Below are positions 8,271 through 16,574 of a stretch of 64,000 nucleotides of DNA, one piece after another. Position 1 is the stretch's first letter, and the number at the start of each line of letters is the position of its first letter. The DNA lies in NCBI GenBank assembly GCA_016720705.1, contig JADKKB010000005.1, positions 124,001 to 188,000 of the forward strand, in the 5' to 3' direction. The DNA comes from Chloracidobacterium sp. (GTDB lineage Bacteria > Acidobacteriota > Blastocatellia > Pyrinomonadales > Pyrinomonadaceae). A model generated the notes under the pieces. The model had not been told where the DNA came from. It saw only the letters and a program-made list of their open reading frames with translations, and made no database searches. Position numbers and translations under genes: made by a program.

Positions 8271-8600
8271 ATGAGAAAACTAATTAGCGTAGGCCTTATG
8301 GCGATGTTACTGGCTGTTATGGTGCCGGCCTTTGCATCGACCGCTGCCGCACAGAAACGATATTTCGGCAATGAACGACGCTATTCGTCAGGCTACAAAA
8401 AGCCGAGCGTTTATCGACGGCATCGCAATCTTATTAATATAGCCATAGGAACCGGTGCCGGAGCCATAGTGGGCGGACTCATCGGTGGTAAGCGTGGTGC
8501 GGGAATCGGCGCGATCGCCGGTGCCGGCGGTTCGGCACTTTACACATACAAACTCAAGCCCAAAAAGCGTCGTTATCAGGCTCAGTATTATCAGAGATAA
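8271..8600 (+). CDS. Exported glycine-zipper protein
   Basis: A 109-residue exported protein. Residues 1-27 are a signal peptide (MRKLISVGLMAMLLAVM..., Ala-rich cleavage region before QKRYFG). A basic Tyr/Arg/Ser segment follows, then a glycine zipper (IAIGTGAGAIVGGLIGG..GAGIGAIAGAGG) and a Lys/Arg/Tyr-rich tail. Such zippers insert in or pack against membranes, as in the Rick_17kDa-like outer-membrane proteins. The start is set by the signal peptide and a GGGAG box 10 bases upstream. It is monocistronic and ends at a strong bidirectional terminator. Exact function unknown. Confidence 0.75.
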   Translation: MRKLISVGLMAMLLAVMVPAFASTAAAQKRYFGNERRYSSGYKKPSVYRRHRNLINIAIGTGAGAIVGGLIGGKRGAGIGAIAGAGGSALYTYKLKPKKRRYQAQYYQR

Positions 8601-8623
8601 TGATCGCCGATCAAGCGAGAATC

Positions 8624-8663
8624 AAAAAGGCCGCGTCTCATAGAAGAGACGCGGCCTTTTTTT
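8624..8663. terminator. Bidirectional Rho-independent terminator
   Basis: A perfect stem (8624-8639 with 8646-8661) with loop ATAGAA, A-tract on the left and T-tract on the right. It can end transcription of the glycine-zipper gene (plus) and of fadE, whose stop is at 8677 on the minus strand. Confidence 0.93.
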
Positions 8664-8676
8664 CGTTGACGACAGC

Positions 8677-10458
8677 CTAGTAAACGTAGGTGTTAGCTTG
8701 GATCATCGTATCTGCAATGCGTTGGCGTGCAGCAATGGTGTTGACCGGCGAATTATTTTTCGTAAACCGCTTTAATGCTACAAGCAAGGTGCGTCCTTCG
8801 TCACCCTCAGCGATCGCGGCGATCGTGTTTTTAGCTTTGGCGTCGATCCGCTGAATTGCGTCGTTGCAGAAGACTGACGCCATATCGATATAGCGACCCG
8901 CTGACTCCTCGCCATTCTTTTCAGCAAACTTCTTGGCACGCAAGATAGCTGTTTCCATCTGGTATGCGTCCATAATGATGTCGGCACAATTGATCAAAAC
9001 CTCTTGCTGCTCGCTGAGTTCCATCATATATTTCTGGGCAGCGGTCCCGAGCGTCATTAGTGCGATCTTCTTAGCGTTTTGGGCAAGTTTTGTCTCTGCC
9101 GCGAGCAGACTCGTGTCTTCGTCAAACGACATCTGCGGATTGAGGATCTCATCCATAAGGGCTTTGGCTGCCTGAAGCAGTCCAAGTCTGCCCTTGATCG
9201 CACGTTTCATCAACTGGCCGGGGATGAGCATACGGTTGATCTCATTCGTTCCCTCAAAGATCCGGTTAATGCGCGAATCGCGATAGGCTTTTTCCGCCGG
9301 ATAATCAGCCGAATAGCCGTATCCGCCATATATCTGCACCATCTCATCCACGACATAATCCAAAGACTCGCTGCACGCGACCTTGTTGATCGACGATTCG
9401 ACGGCATACTCTTCGATCGACTGCAATTTGGTCGCGTTGTCAGCACCGTCGCCGATGAGGTGATCGATCATCCCGACCGTCCGATATGTGATAGCCTCAG
9501 AGACCCAAGTGCGGATCGCCATTTCGGCAAGCTTATGTTTGATCGCACCGAACGACGAGATCGGTTTGTTGAACTGATGCCGCTCGTTGGCATACCTAAC
9601 TGCCTCGTGGATGGCGAGTTTGGCACCGCCCGTCACAGATGCACCAAGCTTGAAGCGTCCGACGTTAAGTACGTTAAATGCGATCTTGGCACCGTCGCCG
9701 ACGTTGCCGATCAAGTTGCCGGCAGGGATCTTGCAGTCTGACAGAATTACGGCAGTCGTCGAGGACGATTTGATGCCGAGTTTGTGCTCTTCAGCCCCGG
9801 CACGACAGCTTTCGCTCTGCGGCACCAGGAAGCACGAGAATTTTTCCTTCTCACCGTCCACCTTAGCAAAAACAAGGAATACATCGGCAAAGCCGCCGTT
9901 CGTGATCCACATTTTTTCGCCGTTGAGCGTCCATGTCTGACCGTCATCGCTAAGTTTGGCGACGCACTTTGCACCCAGGGCGTCCGAACCCGAACTAGAC
10001 TCGGTCAGGCAGTATGCGGAGACCGCTTCGCCCGAGATTATCTTTGGTATCCATTCATTTTTGAGCTCATCGCTGCCCCAATAGAGAATGGGAAGCAAGC
10101 CGATCGAGGTCTGGGCACCGTAGGTCGAACCAAAACCTCCGCCACGGCCGACCATTTCGGCGATGATCACGCCGGATGTCTGATCGAGTGCCATACCGCC
10201 AAGCTCCTCAGGAATATTGGCGCCGAGCAGGCCAAGGTCGCCCGCTTTTTTTAGCAGGTCGCGTGCGATATTCCACTCGTGTTTTTCGAGAGCGTCGATA
10301 TTCGGAGCAACTTCATTGTCGATGTATTCCTTACAGGTCTCACCGATCATTCGATGCTCATCAGTAAAATCCTCCGGCGTAAAAACCCCGGCCGTGTTCG
10401 AATCAGCGATCAGAAACTCGCCGCCCTTTACATATTCTCTTTCCATTTGTGCTTCCAT
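8677..10458 (-). CDS. fadE: Acyl-CoA dehydrogenase, FadE/YusJ type
   Basis: FAD enzyme for the first step of fatty-acid beta-oxidation (acyl-CoA to trans-2-enoyl-CoA). The 593-residue size, with an extra C-terminal helical region after the canonical 400-residue core, matches the Bacillus FadE (YusJ) subfamily. Visible signatures are YCLTESSSGSDALG and WITNGG (flavin/substrate region) and QIYGGYGYSADYPAEKAYRDSRINRIFEGTNEI in the C-terminal domain, given here only in part: the key elements are GGYGY and FEGTNEI. A second ATG at 10446 has a GGAAG box six bases ahead and may be the true start. Last gene of the fad block. Confidence 0.93.
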   Translation of the reverse strand: MEAQMEREYVKGGEFLIADSNTAGVFTPEDFTDEHRMIGETCKEYIDNEVAPNIDALEKHEWNIARDLLKKAGDLGLLGANIPEELGGMALDQTSGVIIAEMVGRGGGFGSTYGAQTSIGLLPILYWGSDELKNEWIPKIISGEAVSAYCLTESSSGSDALGAKCVAKLSDDGQTWTLNGEKMWITNGGFADVFLVFAKVDGEKEKFSCFLVPQSESCRAGAEEHKLGIKSSSTTAVILSDCKIPAGNLIGNVGDGAKIAFNVLNVGRFKLGASVTGGAKLAIHEAVRYANERHQFNKPISSFGAIKHKLAEMAIRTWVSEAITYRTVGMIDHLIGDGADNATKLQSIEEYAVESSINKVACSESLDYVVDEMVQIYGGYGYSADYPAEKAYRDSRINRIFEGTNEINRMLIPGQLMKRAIKGRLGLLQAAKALMDEILNPQMSFDEDTSLLAAETKLAQNAKKIALMTLGTAAQKYMMELSEQQEVLINCADIIMDAYQMETAILRAKKFAEKNGEESAGRYIDMASVFCNDAIQRIDAKAKNTIAAIAEGDEGRTLLVALKRFTKNNSPVNTIAARQRIADTMIQANTYVY

Positions 10459-10478
10459 AATTTTTCAGATCATTTCAC

Positions 10479-10597
10479 CACGGAGACACGGAGTACACAG
10501 AGTTGCTTTGAAAGTATTTTTCAATCTTATCTGCGTCATCCGCGTCGATCTGCGGCTAATATTATCGTCCTCCGTGTTCTCTGTGTCACTGTAGTAA
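10479..10597. repeat. Intergenic imperfect inverted repeat of the CACGGAGACACGG type
   Basis: The fadA-fadE gap holds a left arm CCACGGAGACACGGAGTACA and a right arm CTCCGTGTTCTCTGTGTCAC that pair imperfectly, around an inner CTGCGTCATCCGCGTC run. Each arm repeats a 9-10 base word. I recognise this style of low-complexity intergenic repeat from many environmental genomes; no ORF or transposase is associated. Confidence 0.6.
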
Positions 10598-10602
10598 ATT
10601 TC

Positions 10603-11781
10603 TTAGTCCAATCTTTCAAATATTCCTGCCGCACCCATACCGCCGCCGACGCACATTGTTACCATGCCGTATCGTTTGCCCGTTCGTTTAAGTTCGTGCA
10701 AAACGGTCGCGGTCAATTTTGCACCGGTGCATCCGAGCGGATGTCCGAGGGCGACCGCACCGCCATTTAAGTTGACCTTAGACGGATCCATCTCGAGAAC
10801 CTTCATCACCGACAATCCTTGGGCTGCGAAAGCTTCGTTGAGTTCGATGACGTCGATCTGGTCGAGCGTCAGGCCCGCCAATTTCAAAGCCTTAGGTATC
10901 GCATAGACCGGTCCGATGCCCATTTCCTCCGGCAGACATCCAGCGGTCGCGAACGAGATGAATCTCGCGAGCGGTGTCAGTCCAAGTTCCGCGGCCTTAT
11001 CGGCCGACATAACGACCGTCGCAGCGGCACCGTCGGACATCTGCGACGAGTTACCCGCCGTGACAGTGCCATTTACGTGAAATACGGCACGGAGTTTTGC
11101 GAGGCCTTCGACGGATGTATCGGCACGCGGGCCTTCGTCCTGTGCGAAAACGACCTCCTTTCGGCGTACACGGCCTTTTTCGTCGAATTCGTCGACGAAG
11201 ACGTTCATCGGAACTATTTCATCCTTAAATCTGCCTTCAGCGATGGCGGCGAGAGCCTTTCGGTGCGAATTATAAGAAAATTCGTCAGCCTGTTGACGCG
11301 TGATCTCGTATTTTCGGGCGAGGTTCTCAGCGGTGAGGCCCATATTGAGGTAATAATCAGGATAGCTGTCCACGATCGCCGGATTGGGCCGGATCACGTT
11401 GCCGCCCATAGGTATCATCGACATCGTTTCCAAACCGCCCGCGACAATAACATCCGCGCCGCCCGTACGAATACGGTCGGCAGCAAGTGCGATCGTCTGC
11501 AATCCCGACGAGCAATAACGATTGACCGTCATCGCCGAGATCTCGACGGGTAACCCCGCCGCGATCATCGCCGTCCGGGCGACGTTCATCCCTTGCTCAG
11601 CCTCGGGAAATGCGCAGCCCATAATGACGTCGTCTATCAACGAAACATCAACGCCGGCCCGCACGATCGCCTCTTTGATAGCCGCCGCCCCAAGATCGTC
11701 GGGACGCGTATTTTTGAGTGTTCCTTTTGGTGCCTTACCTACCGCCGTTCGCACGGCCGATACTATTACTGCTTCTTTCAT
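10603..11781 (-). CDS. fadA: Acetyl-CoA C-acyltransferase (3-ketoacyl-CoA thiolase)
   Basis: Thiolase of 392 aa, last step of beta-oxidation: cleaves 3-ketoacyl-CoA with CoA. The nucleophilic Cys is in VNRYCSSGLQTIA, the catalytic His in GGAVALGHPLGCTGAK and the second Cys in TMCVGGGMGAAG. N-terminal EAVIVSAVRTAVGK is typical of the family. It sits between ybaK and fadE on the same strand. Gaps on both sides (77 and 144 bases) each hold an intergenic inverted repeat, so read-through is likely but unproven. FadA-type rather than biosynthetic PhaA is favoured by the fadN/fadE context. Confidence 0.94.
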   Translation of the reverse strand: MKEAVIVSAVRTAVGKAPKGTLKNTRPDDLGAAAIKEAIVRAGVDVSLIDDVIMGCAFPEAEQGMNVARTAMIAAGLPVEISAMTVNRYCSSGLQTIALAADRIRTGGADVIVAGGLETMSMIPMGGNVIRPNPAIVDSYPDYYLNMGLTAENLARKYEITRQQADEFSYNSHRKALAAIAEGRFKDEIVPMNVFVDEFDEKGRVRRKEVVFAQDEGPRADTSVEGLAKLRAVFHVNGTVTAGNSSQMSDGAAATVVMSADKAAELGLTPLARFISFATAGCLPEEMGIGPVYAIPKALKLAGLTLDQIDVIELNEAFAAQGLSVMKVLEMDPSKVNLNGGAVALGHPLGCTGAKLTATVLHELKRTGKRYGMVTMCVGGGMGAAGIFERLD

Positions 11782-11792
11782 AATTTTCTGTT

Positions 11793-11852
11793 GCCACGAA
11801 TTACACGAATGTCACGAATAAATACATTTGCGTAATTCGCGCTATTCGTGGC
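11793..11852. repeat. Intergenic inverted repeat of the CCACGAATTACACGAAT type
   Basis: GCCACGAATTACACGAATGT at 11793 pairs imperfectly with GTAATTCGCGCTATTCGTGGC-like sequence ending at 11852. The left arm is itself a 9-base tandem (CACGAATTA, CACGAATGT, CACGAATAA). It fills the ybaK-fadA gap. Confidence 0.65.
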
Positions 11853-11858
11853 TAAATC

Positions 11859-12344
11859 TTAATTCTCAATTCCAACTTCAACTTCTTCGACCCTCAAAAC
11901 CCTTTTCAATATCGCCGGATCGATCTCCACCAAAAAGCCGCGTTTGCCACCGTTGATGTATATCTCTCGCAGATCGAATATCGTTTTTTCGGCGTAAACA
12001 GGCATCGTGATCCGCGTGCCAAATGGTGATGTGCCGCCGACGAGATAGCCTGTATGTTTAGTTGCTTGATCGGGCGACGCCGGTTCGACCGACTTGACGC
12101 CGATGTGTCGTGCCAAGTTCTTTGTAGAAACCTGACGGTCGCCGTGCATCAGCACGATCAAAGGCTTCTTCTCGTTCGTTTCAAATATCAACGTCTTAAC
12201 GACCGCGTGTTCGTTCACGCCTAAGTGCTTTGCCGACTCCTGCGTTCCGCCCTTCTCAACATAGTCGTAAAGCCGAGGTGCAAACTCCACCTTGTTTTCT
12301 CTCAAAAACCTGACTGCCGATGTCACCGGAAAATCGACGCTCAT
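11859..12344 (-). CDS. ybaK: YbaK/EbsC-family Cys-tRNA(Pro) deacylase
   Basis: A 161-residue trans-editing domain protein. YbaK hydrolyses Cys-tRNA(Pro) made in error by prolyl-tRNA synthetase. Family features visible are the conserved Lys in VVKTLIFET, GDRQVSTKNLARHIG, the GYLVGGTSPFGTR loop and the GGKRGFLVEIDP strand near the C-terminus. It lies 19 bases after tag within the fad block. It has no functional link with beta-oxidation that I know of. The family is certain; exact tRNA specificity is inferred from the family. Confidence 0.88.
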   Translation of the reverse strand: MSVDFPVTSAVRFLRENKVEFAPRLYDYVEKGGTQESAKHLGVNEHAVVKTLIFETNEKKPLIVLMHGDRQVSTKNLARHIGVKSVEPASPDQATKHTGYLVGGTSPFGTRITMPVYAEKTIFDLREIYINGGKRGFLVEIDPAILKRVLRVEEVEVGIEN

Positions 12345-12363
12345 AGAAACCTATTGGCTGCCT

Positions 12364-12927
12364 CTAACGGTTTTGGCATTCCTTATATCTAAAACAGCTT
12401 GTCAAATGGTCATTGACCATTCCGGTCGCCTGCATAAAAGCGTACATAATGGTTGAGCCGACAAAATTGAATCCGCGTTTTTTCAGATCTTTCGACATAG
12501 CGTCCGAAATCTCGGTCTTGGCGGGAACATCGCCGTGCCTCTTTAGCTTATTAACGACCGGTTTGCCGCCGACAAAGTTCCAGATGTATTTGTCGAAAGA
12601 GCCAAATTCTTTTTGCACAGAAAGAAAGGCTTTCGCGTTTCTTACCGCAGAAGCGATCTTCAAACGATTGCGAATAATGCCCTGGTTTAGCATCAATTTC
12701 GCACACTGTGCGTCGGTGTACTTGGCGACCTTTGCAGGGTCAAAATTATCGAACGCCTCGCGGTATGCGTCGCGTTTCCGCAGAACCGTGTTCCAACTCA
12801 AACCTGCCTGGGCACCTTCCAGTATCAAAAATTCAAAGAACAAGCGATCATCGTGCACCGGAACGCCCCATTCGGTATCGTGATACGGAATGTTCAGCTC
12901 ATTTGTCGCCCAAGAGCATCGATTCAT
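12364..12927 (-). CDS. tag: DNA-3-methyladenine glycosylase I
   Basis: Excises 3-methyladenine from alkylated DNA in base-excision repair. The 187-residue protein starts MNRCSWATNE and contains YHDTEWGVPVHDDRLFFEFLILEGAQAGLSW, of which the key parts are HDTEWG and LEGAQAGLSW. Zn ligands of the family correspond to Cys4, the His of YHDTEWG, and the C-terminal NDHLTSCF His and Cys. It is located 66 bases after fadN and 19 before ybaK, an odd insertion between fadN and fadA. Confidence 0.94.
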   Translation of the reverse strand: MNRCSWATNELNIPYHDTEWGVPVHDDRLFFEFLILEGAQAGLSWNTVLRKRDAYREAFDNFDPAKVAKYTDAQCAKLMLNQGIIRNRLKIASAVRNAKAFLSVQKEFGSFDKYIWNFVGGKPVVNKLKRHGDVPAKTEISDAMSKDLKKRGFNFVGSTIMYAFMQATGMVNDHLTSCFRYKECQNR

Positions 12928-12993
12928 AATTTTAGGTGCCGACTTAACCCACGGCCCTCGCTCCGATCAGACTAGCTAGATCTGCATCCACTG

Positions 12994-15399
12994 CTAGTTT
13001 CTCAACGGTTTACCGGTCTTTAGCATCGCCGCAATGCGTTCCTGGGTCTTGCGTTCGCCGCACAGCGAGACAAATGCCTCGAGTTCCAGATCGAGCAGGT
13101 AACGCTCCGAAACGTACGCTTTGTGATTCATATCGCCGCCGCAAAGGATCTTGGCGAGCTTTTTCCCGATCAGGACATCGTGATCAGAAACAAAACCGCC
13201 CTGTTTCATAGTGTGAAGAGCGAGTTTTATCGCGGCTTGGGCCGATTCACCAAGCACCAAAATGTCGGTCCGCTCGACCGGAGCGACAAAGCCTGCCGCA
13301 TCGAGATTCAGCACCTCTTGTTTCGCATCTTGGATCAGCCGGTCACCATTCATCGAGATCGCATCCGAGTCCCGCAAGAATCCTGCTGACTGAGCCTCGC
13401 GGGCTGACGTGGCGACTTTGCCCATTCCGATCGTTTCGAAAGTTTTCTTGAGGAATGCGAGCGGATCAGCGTCGGGGGTCTTTGCCGCAGCGTCCATTGC
13501 CCGCATCGTCATCTCCTTGGTGCCGCATCCGGCAGGGATCAGGCCGACGCCCACTTCGACCAGGCCGATATACGTTTCAGCCGCCGCCCGCACTTTGTTG
13601 CCGTGCATTGCGATCTCACATCCACCGCCGAGTGTCAGTCCGTAGGGTGCAGTAACAACCGGTTTGGAGGAATATCGGAGACGCATCACTGTGTTTTGCA
13701 ATGCTCGAACCATCATCTGGATGTCTTCCCACTCCTCTTCCTGAGCGGCAAGCAGGAGCATCATAATGTTCGCACCGGCCGAGAAATTTCCGCCCTGATT
13801 GCCGACGACGAGACCCTTGAAATTCTTTTCAACTTCATCGAGTGCAAAATTCATCATCGCTACCGTGTCGCCGCCGATCGAATTCATCTTGGAGTGAAAT
13901 TCGAGACACGCGACGCCATCGCCGATATCGATAAATGAAGCTCCAGGGTTAGATTTGATGACGCCGGTCTGTTCCTTGATGTCCTTTAGGATCAGAACGC
14001 CGGGCCGAACGGGCATAGGTTTGTACGTATCGGTAACGAAATCGTAGTAAGAGTGATGGCCGCCGTCATTCTTATAGAATGTCGTTGCACCGGAGGCCAG
14101 CATTTTTTCGACGTTCGCGGGAATAGCCTGACCCTCAGAGCGCATTCGTTCTACAGACTCAACGACACCTATAGCGTCCCAAGCCTCAAAAACTCCGATC
14201 TCCCAGCCAAATCCCCACTTGATCGCGTTATCGATCTCGACGATCGTGTCGGCGATCTCCGGGATTCGATTGGCAGCATACCGCGAGATGCGCGAGGTTG
14301 TTTTCCAGAGGAATTCGCCGACGCGATCCTTACCCCACACGAGTGCCTTAACGCGCTTTGCCCGATCATCAATGGACTTGGCGGCATCGAGCGACGGAAA
14401 TTTCGTCTTAACCTGCGGTTTGTACTCGAAGGTGGCCAGGTCGAGTTCGAGAATAATTCGTTTGCCGTCAGCGTCTTTCGATTTTTTGTAAAATCCGCCG
14501 CCGGTCTTATCACCAAGTAGTTTTTTGTCGAGCAATGTCTGGATCAGTTCCGGCAGGCGAAAGACTTCGCGGTCCTCGTCGTCGGGCACGGCGGGATACA
14601 AGTTGTTGGTGACGTGAGCCGTAACATCGAGACCGACCAGGTCCGAGGTGCGGAACGTTGCCGATGATGCGTGGCCGATCGCTTTGCCGGTCATCTGGTC
14701 AATCTCGGTCGGTGTCCAACCGCCGGCGATCATCTCGTGGATGGTCGCCATCATCCCAAAAACACCGATGCGGTTAGCAATAAAATTTGGCCGATCCTTT
14801 GCCGGCACAACGCCTTTCCCCAACCGCTGATCTAAGAATCCCGTGATCCCACAGGCGATCTCACCGCTGGTCTTTGAGCCGGGAATAACCTCGACGAGCT
14901 TCATATATCGAGGTGGGTTAAAGAAGTGGATGCCGACGAAATGGGCTTTGAAATCATCCGAAAATGGCTCGGCGATCGAGTCGATCGGGATGCCGCTTGT
15001 GTTTGAAGCGATCACGGCACCGGGCTTTCGATACTTATCGACTTCCGCAAAAAGCTTGTGTTTAATATCTAGATTCTCGACAACCGCCTCGATGACAAAG
15101 TCACAGTCTTTGAGCTTTACCAGATCATCGGTAAAGTTGCCCGTGGTAATCAACTTGGCATTATCGTCGAGCATAAACGGAGCCGGCTTGAGCTTTTTGG
15201 CAGCTGCAAACAGGGAATCGACAATACGATTGCGCACCTGCGGCGACTCGAGTGTCAAGCCCTTTTTCTCCTCATCGGCAGTCAACTCCTGCGGGGCGAT
15301 ATCAAGAAGCAGCGTCGGGATACCCGCATTCGAAAGATGTGCGGCAATGCCCGCTCCCATTGTTCCCGCGCCTAAAACGGCGGCTTTTGCGATATTCAT
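12994..15399 (-). CDS. fadN: 3-hydroxyacyl-CoA dehydrogenase / enoyl-CoA hydratase, FadN type
   Basis: Multifunctional beta-oxidation enzyme: hydrates enoyl-CoA and oxidises 3-hydroxyacyl-CoA with NAD. Unlike proteobacterial FadB, the NAD-binding dehydrogenase domain is N-terminal (VLGAGTMGAGIAAHLSNAG at residues 8-26; FVGIHFFNPPRYMKLVEVI near 150) and the crotonase domain C-terminal (GNQGGNFSAGANI; YGLTLGGGCEIAMHG near 600). This is the FadN order of Bacillus, and 801 aa is close to its length. I chose the ATG at 15399 because the Rossmann motif then begins normally; an upstream in-frame ATG at 15465 would place the N-terminus across the promoter/operator. First gene of the fad block. Confidence 0.93.
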   Translation of the reverse strand: MNIAKAAVLGAGTMGAGIAAHLSNAGIPTLLLDIAPQELTADEEKKGLTLESPQVRNRIVDSLFAAAKKLKPAPFMLDDNAKLITTGNFTDDLVKLKDCDFVIEAVVENLDIKHKLFAEVDKYRKPGAVIASNTSGIPIDSIAEPFSDDFKAHFVGIHFFNPPRYMKLVEVIPGSKTSGEIACGITGFLDQRLGKGVVPAKDRPNFIANRIGVFGMMATIHEMIAGGWTPTEIDQMTGKAIGHASSATFRTSDLVGLDVTAHVTNNLYPAVPDDEDREVFRLPELIQTLLDKKLLGDKTGGGFYKKSKDADGKRIILELDLATFEYKPQVKTKFPSLDAAKSIDDRAKRVKALVWGKDRVGEFLWKTTSRISRYAANRIPEIADTIVEIDNAIKWGFGWEIGVFEAWDAIGVVESVERMRSEGQAIPANVEKMLASGATTFYKNDGGHHSYYDFVTDTYKPMPVRPGVLILKDIKEQTGVIKSNPGASFIDIGDGVACLEFHSKMNSIGGDTVAMMNFALDEVEKNFKGLVVGNQGGNFSAGANIMMLLLAAQEEEWEDIQMMVRALQNTVMRLRYSSKPVVTAPYGLTLGGGCEIAMHGNKVRAAAETYIGLVEVGVGLIPAGCGTKEMTMRAMDAAAKTPDADPLAFLKKTFETIGMGKVATSAREAQSAGFLRDSDAISMNGDRLIQDAKQEVLNLDAAGFVAPVERTDILVLGESAQAAIKLALHTMKQGGFVSDHDVLIGKKLAKILCGGDMNHKAYVSERYLLDLELEAFVSLCGERKTQERIAAMLKTGKPLRN

Positions 15400-15442
15400 A
15401 ATAATAAATGACCTTTTAAGTCTGACGATCCAAATTCTATTT

Positions 15443-15472
15443 ATTATAACTGAATGAACGTTCATTCAGCAA
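15443..15472 (-). promoter_or_regulatory. fadN promoter with overlapping FadR-like palindromic operator
   Basis: On the minus strand a -35-like TTGCTG (15467-15472) and a perfect -10 TATAAT (15443-15448) are 18 bases apart. The spacer is almost filled by the 20-bp perfect palindrome CTGAATGAACGTTCATTCAG (15450-15469). Its TGAATGA-N4-TCATTCA core matches the FadR (TetR-family) operator described for Bacillus fatty-acid degradation genes. A bound repressor would block RNA polymerase. The ligand and the regulator gene are not in this window. Confidence 0.8.
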
Positions 15473-15743
15473 GCGCAAATTGGTAGGGTAGCTCTCAATT
15501 TCCGGCGATCACCCGCTGACAAAACGCCCCGCGGCCATATCGACAGCGAGAACTGAACCCTTTTGATCAAATGATGTGGGCAACTGATTGGGCGTACACC
15601 TATACATTGCGACACAACTTAAACAGAAAAGTCAGCTAATCGCCCTAGTATTGCTGAGCTCAAACGAAGTATGCAGAGTATAATGTCAACCAATTGTGTA
15701 TCAGCGGCATCTATTTTCTGAGAGCTACGAGTTGAGGAAAGCT

Positions 15744-16562
15744 ATGAAGAGATCTGTTTTTAGTTTGTTTTTGATCGCGGTGACGGCCGTCTTCACTGTG
15801 GGACAAGGGACGACGATTGTCCGGAAGGAATTGGCCCCGGCCGAGATAGCACGCATTATCAAGAAAGTGTCGGAAAACGAATCTGCATTTCGTGAGGCTC
15901 TCAAGGATTATGTATTCACGAGGCGGGCATCGATGAGTAATATTGGTCTCGGTGGGCAGGTCACCGGCACTTATCGGCGAGATTCGTTTATGACTTTCAA
16001 TGCGGACGGCGGACGATTCGAAAAGATATTGTTTGCCCCGATCTCGACACTTACGGAAATGACCGTTACCCCGGAGGATCTTGAGGACCTCGGCGGTGTT
16101 AATCCCTTTGCTCTTGAACCATACGCGATCCCTCAATACAATTTTAATTTTCAAGGCGTTGAACGTATAGACGATTATGACCTATATGTTTTTGATGTCG
16201 CCCCTAAGGTGATCCCCGATCCAAAAAAGTCCAAACAGCGACTGTTCGTCGGCCGCATTTGGGTCGATATTCAGGATCTTATGATCTTGAAGTCGAAGGG
16301 TAAAGCCGTACCGGAAACCAAACAAAACAAATTTCCGATAGTTGAGACGACCCGTGAGCAGATAGACGGCAAATACTGGTTTCCGGTGGACGCCAGATCG
16401 GATGATGATCTCGTTTTTGACAGCGGGCAGGTGGTCAAACTCCGGATGCGGGTAAAATACTCGGATTACAAGGTTGGCCGCACTGATGTCAGGATCCTCG
16501 ACGATGTTGCTGATCCGGAAACAAAACCGATCTTATCGCCGATTCTAAAGAAGCCTGGATAG
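15744..16562 (+). CDS. Exported protein, LolA/RseB-like beta fold suspected
   Basis: A 272-residue product with a signal peptide (MKRSVFSLFLIAVTAVFTVG). The mature part begins with a helical IARIIKKVSENESAFREALKDYVF and continues as long antiparallel beta strands (TRRASMSNIG, FVGRIWVDIQDLMILKSKG, KLRMRVKYSDYKV). This order of a helix followed by a half-barrel with an IWVD..L.I strand is reminiscent of lipoprotein-sorting (LolA) or RseB folds, but no signature proves it. The start at 15744 follows a GAGGAAAG ribosome-binding site; the frame is open to 15696. It lies between the fad operator and plsC. Periplasmic location inferred. Confidence 0.65.
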   Translation: MKRSVFSLFLIAVTAVFTVGQGTTIVRKELAPAEIARIIKKVSENESAFREALKDYVFTRRASMSNIGLGGQVTGTYRRDSFMTFNADGGRFEKILFAPISTLTEMTVTPEDLEDLGGVNPFALEPYAIPQYNFNFQGVERIDDYDLYVFDVAPKVIPDPKKSKQRLFVGRIWVDIQDLMILKSKGKAVPETKQNKFPIVETTREQIDGKYWFPVDARSDDDLVFDSGQVVKLRMRVKYSDYKVGRTDVRILDDVADPETKPILSPILKKPG

Positions 16563-16574
16563 GTTGCCGATATA

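Noticed and set aside
9079..9741. 220-codon plus-strand frame
   Set aside because: Antisense to fadE; product resembles no family.
10819..11553. 244-codon plus-strand frame
   Set aside because: Antisense to fadA; high Arg/Asp content typical of shadow frames.
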